In this document: piece after piece, positions 61,133 through 64,000 of the stretch
Numbering within the stretch: position 1 is the stretch's first letter
Layout: each line of letters begins with the position of its first letter
From: Clostridium sp. BNL1100
Lineage (GTDB): Bacteria; Bacillota; Clostridia; Acetivibrionales; DSM-1351
NCBI RefSeq assembly: GCF_000244875.1
Contig: NC_016791.1
Coordinates: 2,361,001 to 2,425,000, forward strand
Length of the DNA: 64,000 nt
Direction: 5' to 3'
Notes under the pieces: model-generated
Database searches by the model: none
What the model was told of the DNA's origin: nothing
The model's input: the letters and a program-made list of their open reading frames with translations, nothing else
Program-made: the position numbers and the translations under genes

Positions 61133-62383
61133 ATGAAGGTACTTGGAATAGTTGCAGAATACAACCCTTTTCATAACGGGCATATGTATCATATAGAAGA
61201 ATCAAAAAAACTCACCGGCTGTGATGCAGTGGTTTGCGTAATGAGCGGTAACTTTATACAAAGAGGTGAACCGGCCATTATTAATAAATTTGCTCGTACT
61301 GAAATTGCTCTTGGTAACGGCGTGGATTTAATCATAGAGCTGCCTGCTCCCTTTGCGGTATCAAGTGCAGAGTTTTTTGCATTTGGTGCCGTAAGCATTT
61401 TAAACTGTATAGGTATAGTTGATTGTATCTCTTTCGGAAGCGAGTCAGGCGACATTCGTTCTCTTAAAAAATTAGCTAAAATCCTTGTTTCCGAGCCGGA
61501 AAGCTATAGGGATGAATTGAAAAAACAGTTGTCCGGAGGGCTGTCTTTCCCTGTTTGCAGACAAAGAGCTTTGGAAAAATATCTTAAACTACAAAATGAT
61601 TCAAATGAGGATCTCTCCTATTTACTTGAAACCTCTAATAATATACTTGCTTTAGAATATTTAAAGGCTCTTATAAAACTTAATAGCCCCATACAGCCGT
61701 GTACTGTAAAAAGGATCTCCAACAGCTATAATACACCGGAGCTTACCGGTAGTATTTCCAGTGCAACTGCTATCAGAAACAGTATTCATGAGAGTGAAAT
61801 TGTTGCCAGCAGGCAAGCCCTTCCCACACTGGCACTGCAGATTTTGGATAGGGAAATTTCCGCGGGCAGAGGGCCGAACAGCTTGTATTCTTTTGAAAAT
61901 ATAATATTGGCCTTTCTGCGTCACGCCACAACACAAGAGTTGGAAAATATTCAGGACGTTGCAGAGGGCCTTGAGTATAGGATAAAAAATGCCGCAGAAA
62001 ATTCAGGCTCCTTTGATGACCTGCTTGCCAATATATGCACTAAGCGTTATCCTAAAACACGTATACAGAGAATACTCATTTCTCTCCTTGCCGGAATGAA
62101 AAGGGTTGATATGGAGGGATTCATGGGAAGTGGTGGTCCTCAATACGCCAGAATTCTAGGATTTAACGAAAAAGGACGTGAGCTACTGTCCATTATGAAA
62201 AAAAAATCAACAATCCCGGTTGTAACTAAGGCATCCCACTACAAATCATCCTCCGACAGTTTGATTTCAAGAATGCTGGAGGTTGAGGCACAGGCAACGG
62301 ACACGTATGTTCTGGCATATAAAAACCCGGCTTTCAGAAAAGCCGGGCAAGAATTTACTCAAAATATTGTTATTTGCAGGTAA
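61133..62383 (+). CDS. tmcAL: tRNA(Met) cytidine acetate ligase TmcAL
   Basis: Makes N4-acetylcytidine at the wobble base of elongator tRNA-Met from acetate and ATP. The 416 residues start VLGIVAEYNPFHNGHMYHI with the nucleotidyltransferase HNGH motif, then VMSGNFIQRGEPAIINKFAR and VDLIIELPAPFAVSSAE, all typical. GGAGAG is 5 bases before the ATG at 61133; the ATG six codons earlier lacks a site. The last codons contain an inverted repeat that acts as terminator for the opposite gene. Confidence 0.92.
   Translation: MKVLGIVAEYNPFHNGHMYHIEESKKLTGCDAVVCVMSGNFIQRGEPAIINKFARTEIALGNGVDLIIELPAPFAVSSAEFFAFGAVSILNCIGIVDCISFGSESGDIRSLKKLAKILVSEPESYRDELKKQLSGGLSFPVCRQRALEKYLKLQNDSNEDLSYLLETSNNILALEYLKALIKLNSPIQPCTVKRISNSYNTPELTGSISSATAIRNSIHESEIVASRQALPTLALQILDREISAGRGPNSLYSFENIILAFLRHATTQELENIQDVAEGLEYRIKNAAENSGSFDDLLANICTKRYPKTRIQRILISLLAGMKRVDMEGFMGSGGPQYARILGFNEKGRELLSIMKKKSTIPVVTKASHYKSSSDSLISRMLEVEAQATDTYVLAYKNPAFRKAGQEFTQNIVICR
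62321..62347 (-). terminator. Terminator of the RNase J gene inside tmcAL
   Basis: On the minus strand CCCGGCTTT pairs with AAAGCCGGG around a 4-base loop and is followed by TTTTTAT. It lies 43 bases past the RNase J stop and within the coding end of tmcAL. Confidence 0.85.
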
Positions 62384-62389
62384 ATGAAC

Positions 62390-64000
62390 TTATATTTCCA
62401 TTATTATAGGCAATATCATTGGTTTACGCTTTGTACGTTCGTAAATACAGTCCTTTAGAGCTTCTCTGATAGCTGACTTTCTTATGGACCAATCTCCCTG
62501 ATTTTTAGAAGAACTTTTGAATATTGCCTGTTTTGCTATTTCTTTAAGCTGTTCCATTAAATCCTCAGATTCACGGACATATACAAAGCCTCTTGAGATT
62601 ATGTCAGGGCCTGCCACAACATTTCCGGTATCGCCCTCTATTGTGATTACCACCACTATTAGACCATCCTGTGAAAGGTGCTTTCTGTCCCTTAAAACAA
62701 CATTTCCTACATCTCCGACACCTAAGCCGTCAACAAGAACCTTTCCTGCTGTAACAGACCCGTTAATTTTTGCGGAGTCATTGGTAAGCTCCAGAACTTT
62801 TCCTGTTTCCATTATGAATATTTTCTCTCTTGGCAAACCCATTTTTACGGCAAGCTCAGCGTGCTGTCTAAGATGCCTGTGTTCTCCATGTACCGGCATA
62901 AAGAACTTTGGTTTAACTAAGTTATGAATTAGCTTGATTTCTTCCTGACATGCATGTCCTGATACATGGACATCCGCAAGTGCTTCATATATTACCTTTG
63001 CACCTTTTTTGAACAACTCATTTATTACCTTTGAAATCAGTTTCTCATTTCCCGGTATTGGGGACGCTGATATAATAACCAGGTCATCCGGAACTATTTC
63101 AACTTTTTTATGTTCATTGAATGTAATCCTTGTAAGTGCTGACATAGGCTCGCCCTGACTGCCTGTAGTTATTATTACAAGCTTGTCCCTTGGTACCTTG
63201 TCCATGTTGTCAAGATCAATCAGTACTCCTTCCGGCACATTAAGATAACCCAACTCCATTGCAACATTTACAACATTAATCATGCTTCTTCCAAGAACTG
63301 TAACCTTACGTCCAAATTTAACTGCTGCGTTGAATATCTGCTGAACCCTGTGAACGTTTGAAGCAAAAGTTGCAACCAGAATCCTGCTTTTACAGTTCAT
63401 AAATATCTCGTCAAAGGTCTCTCCTACAGTACGCTCTGAAAGTGTATACCCTTCGTTTTCTACATTTGTACTGTCGCACATAAGTAGAAGTACACCCTTC
63501 TTGCCTATTTCCGCAAGTCTTGCGAGATCCATTGGCTGTCCCTCAATCGGGGTATAGTCAATTTTAAAATCTCCGGTATGGATTACAGTACCTACAGGTG
63601 TAAAAATTGCCAAAGCTACGGCATCGGCAATACTGTGAGTAGATCTTATAAACTCTACCTTAAAAGACCCCAGCTCTACTGTTTGCCCCTGATGAACAGT
63701 TTCCATCTGGACAATATCAAGAAGTCCATGTTCTTCAAGTTTGCACTTTATCAAACCAAGAGTAAGCTTTGTTCCATATATAGGCACATTTAGTTCTCTC
63801 AATACATATGGTAGCGCACCTATATGGTCCTCATGACCATGTGTCAGAACAATTCCTCTAACTTTTTCTTTATTTTTAACCAGATACGTAACATCAGGTA
63901 TTACCAGGTCTATACCCAGCATTTCATCCTCAGGAAATGAAAGACCGCAATCAACAACCAGAATGTCATCTCCATATTCAAAAGCAGTTATGTTTTTCCC
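62390..64000 (-). CDS. rnj: Ribonuclease J, 5' end cut by window
   Basis: Endo- and 5'-3' exoribonuclease for mRNA decay and rRNA maturation, of the metallo-beta-lactamase/beta-CASP class. The visible 536 codons read from GKNITAFEYGDDILVVDCG (start of the family N-terminus) through FPEDEMLGIDLVIPDVTYL, the zinc motif LTHGHEDHIG, the beta-CASP CDSTNVE and TTGSQGEPMSAL blocks, and the C-terminal PVHGEHRHLRQHAE, HVSGHA and GLGVGDVG. The frame is open to the window end, so the start codon lies beyond 64000, about 20 residues away. J1 or J2 cannot be told. Confidence 0.95.
   Translation of the reverse strand, partial: GKNITAFEYGDDILVVDCGLSFPEDEMLGIDLVIPDVTYLVKNKEKVRGIVLTHGHEDHIGALPYVLRELNVPIYGTKLTLGLIKCKLEEHGLLDIVQMETVHQGQTVELGSFKVEFIRSTHSIADAVALAIFTPVGTVIHTGDFKIDYTPIEGQPMDLARLAEIGKKGVLLLMCDSTNVENEGYTLSERTVGETFDEIFMNCKSRILVATFASNVHRVQQIFNAAVKFGRKVTVLGRSMINVVNVAMELGYLNVPEGVLIDLDNMDKVPRDKLVIITTGSQGEPMSALTRITFNEHKKVEIVPDDLVIISASPIPGNEKLISKVINELFKKGAKVIYEALADVHVSGHACQEEIKLIHNLVKPKFFMPVHGEHRHLRQHAELAVKMGLPREKIFIMETGKVLELTNDSAKINGSVTAGKVLVDGLGVGDVGNVVLRDRKHLSQDGLIVVVITIEGDTGNVVAGPDIISRGFVYVRESEDLMEQLKEIAKQAIFKSSSKNQGDWSIRKSAIREALKDCIYERTKRKPMILPIIMEI

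Noticed and set aside
1-64000. CRISPR array, insertion sequence or prophage
   Set aside because: No regularly spaced repeats, transposase, integrase or phage structural genes were found on either strand.

Overview
The window is low-GC Firmicute DNA, most likely from a spore-forming anaerobic, cellulolytic-type clostridium (Ruminiclostridium / former Clostridium cluster III). This is an inference from gene content. The indicators are sporulation genes (spoIIM, a GerW/YtfJ-family gene, a dacF-type carboxypeptidase), a SigI/RsgI pair, the clostridial IspH-ribosomal S1 fusion, AGGAGG-type ribosome binding sites and plain TTGACA-N17-TATAAT promoters. Most of it is ordinary chromosomal housekeeping DNA. 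I see no prophage, integrase island, insertion sequence or CRISPR array.

Layout. 1-2.1 kb: a two-component system behind a CopZ-like metallochaperone, read from a promoter enclosed by a 12-bp inverted repeat. 2.1-10.1 kb: a DUF2318 protein, an LCP cell-wall ligase, two secreted proteins with copper-amine-oxidase-like stalk domains (one an HtrA-type protease), DUF2752, a C-N hydrolase, and a PFL (UPF0210)/ACT pair. 10.2-12.4 kb: an uncharacterised radical SAM protein and its DUF4130 partner behind a promoter that carries a LexA box. 12.5-21.5 kb: murD, tRNA-Leu, cheR, ispH-S1, cmk, aroH, a HutP homologue, a flavoprotein and an RpiR regulator. 22.4-25.9 kb: a three-gene transcarboxylase-like biotin cluster. 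26.2-28.2 kb: sigI-rsgI with a candidate SigI-type promoter. 28.3-40 kb: the conserved block mnmM, rluB, ytfJ, scpBA, M50 protease, dacF, pdp, xerD, spoIIM, nudF, rnhA, proC. 40-49.4 kb: paaK, a lactate permease family protein, a lysozyme-like exported protein, a beta-CASP hydrolase and three tandem M42 peptidases. 49.6-56.6 kb: three tRNAs and a complete opp operon ending in an unlisted 46-residue membrane peptide. 56.7-60.8 kb: a heterodimeric ABC exporter behind a leader-peptide/terminator attenuator. 60.8-64 kb: a highly structured intergenic element, tmcAL, and the 3' part of an RNase J gene.

The strongest leads are: (1) a perfect-consensus LexA box over the -35 of the radical SAM/DUF4130 operon, which ties this unsolved pair to the SOS response; (2) a short leader ORF, a pairing leader stem and a terminator upstream of the ABC exporter; (3) a roughly 214-nt multi-branched inverted-repeat element at 60798-61011 that shares motifs with a smaller palindromic element at 30220-30289; (4) the inverted repeat flanking the copZ promoter; (5) the candidate SigI-type promoter of sigI.
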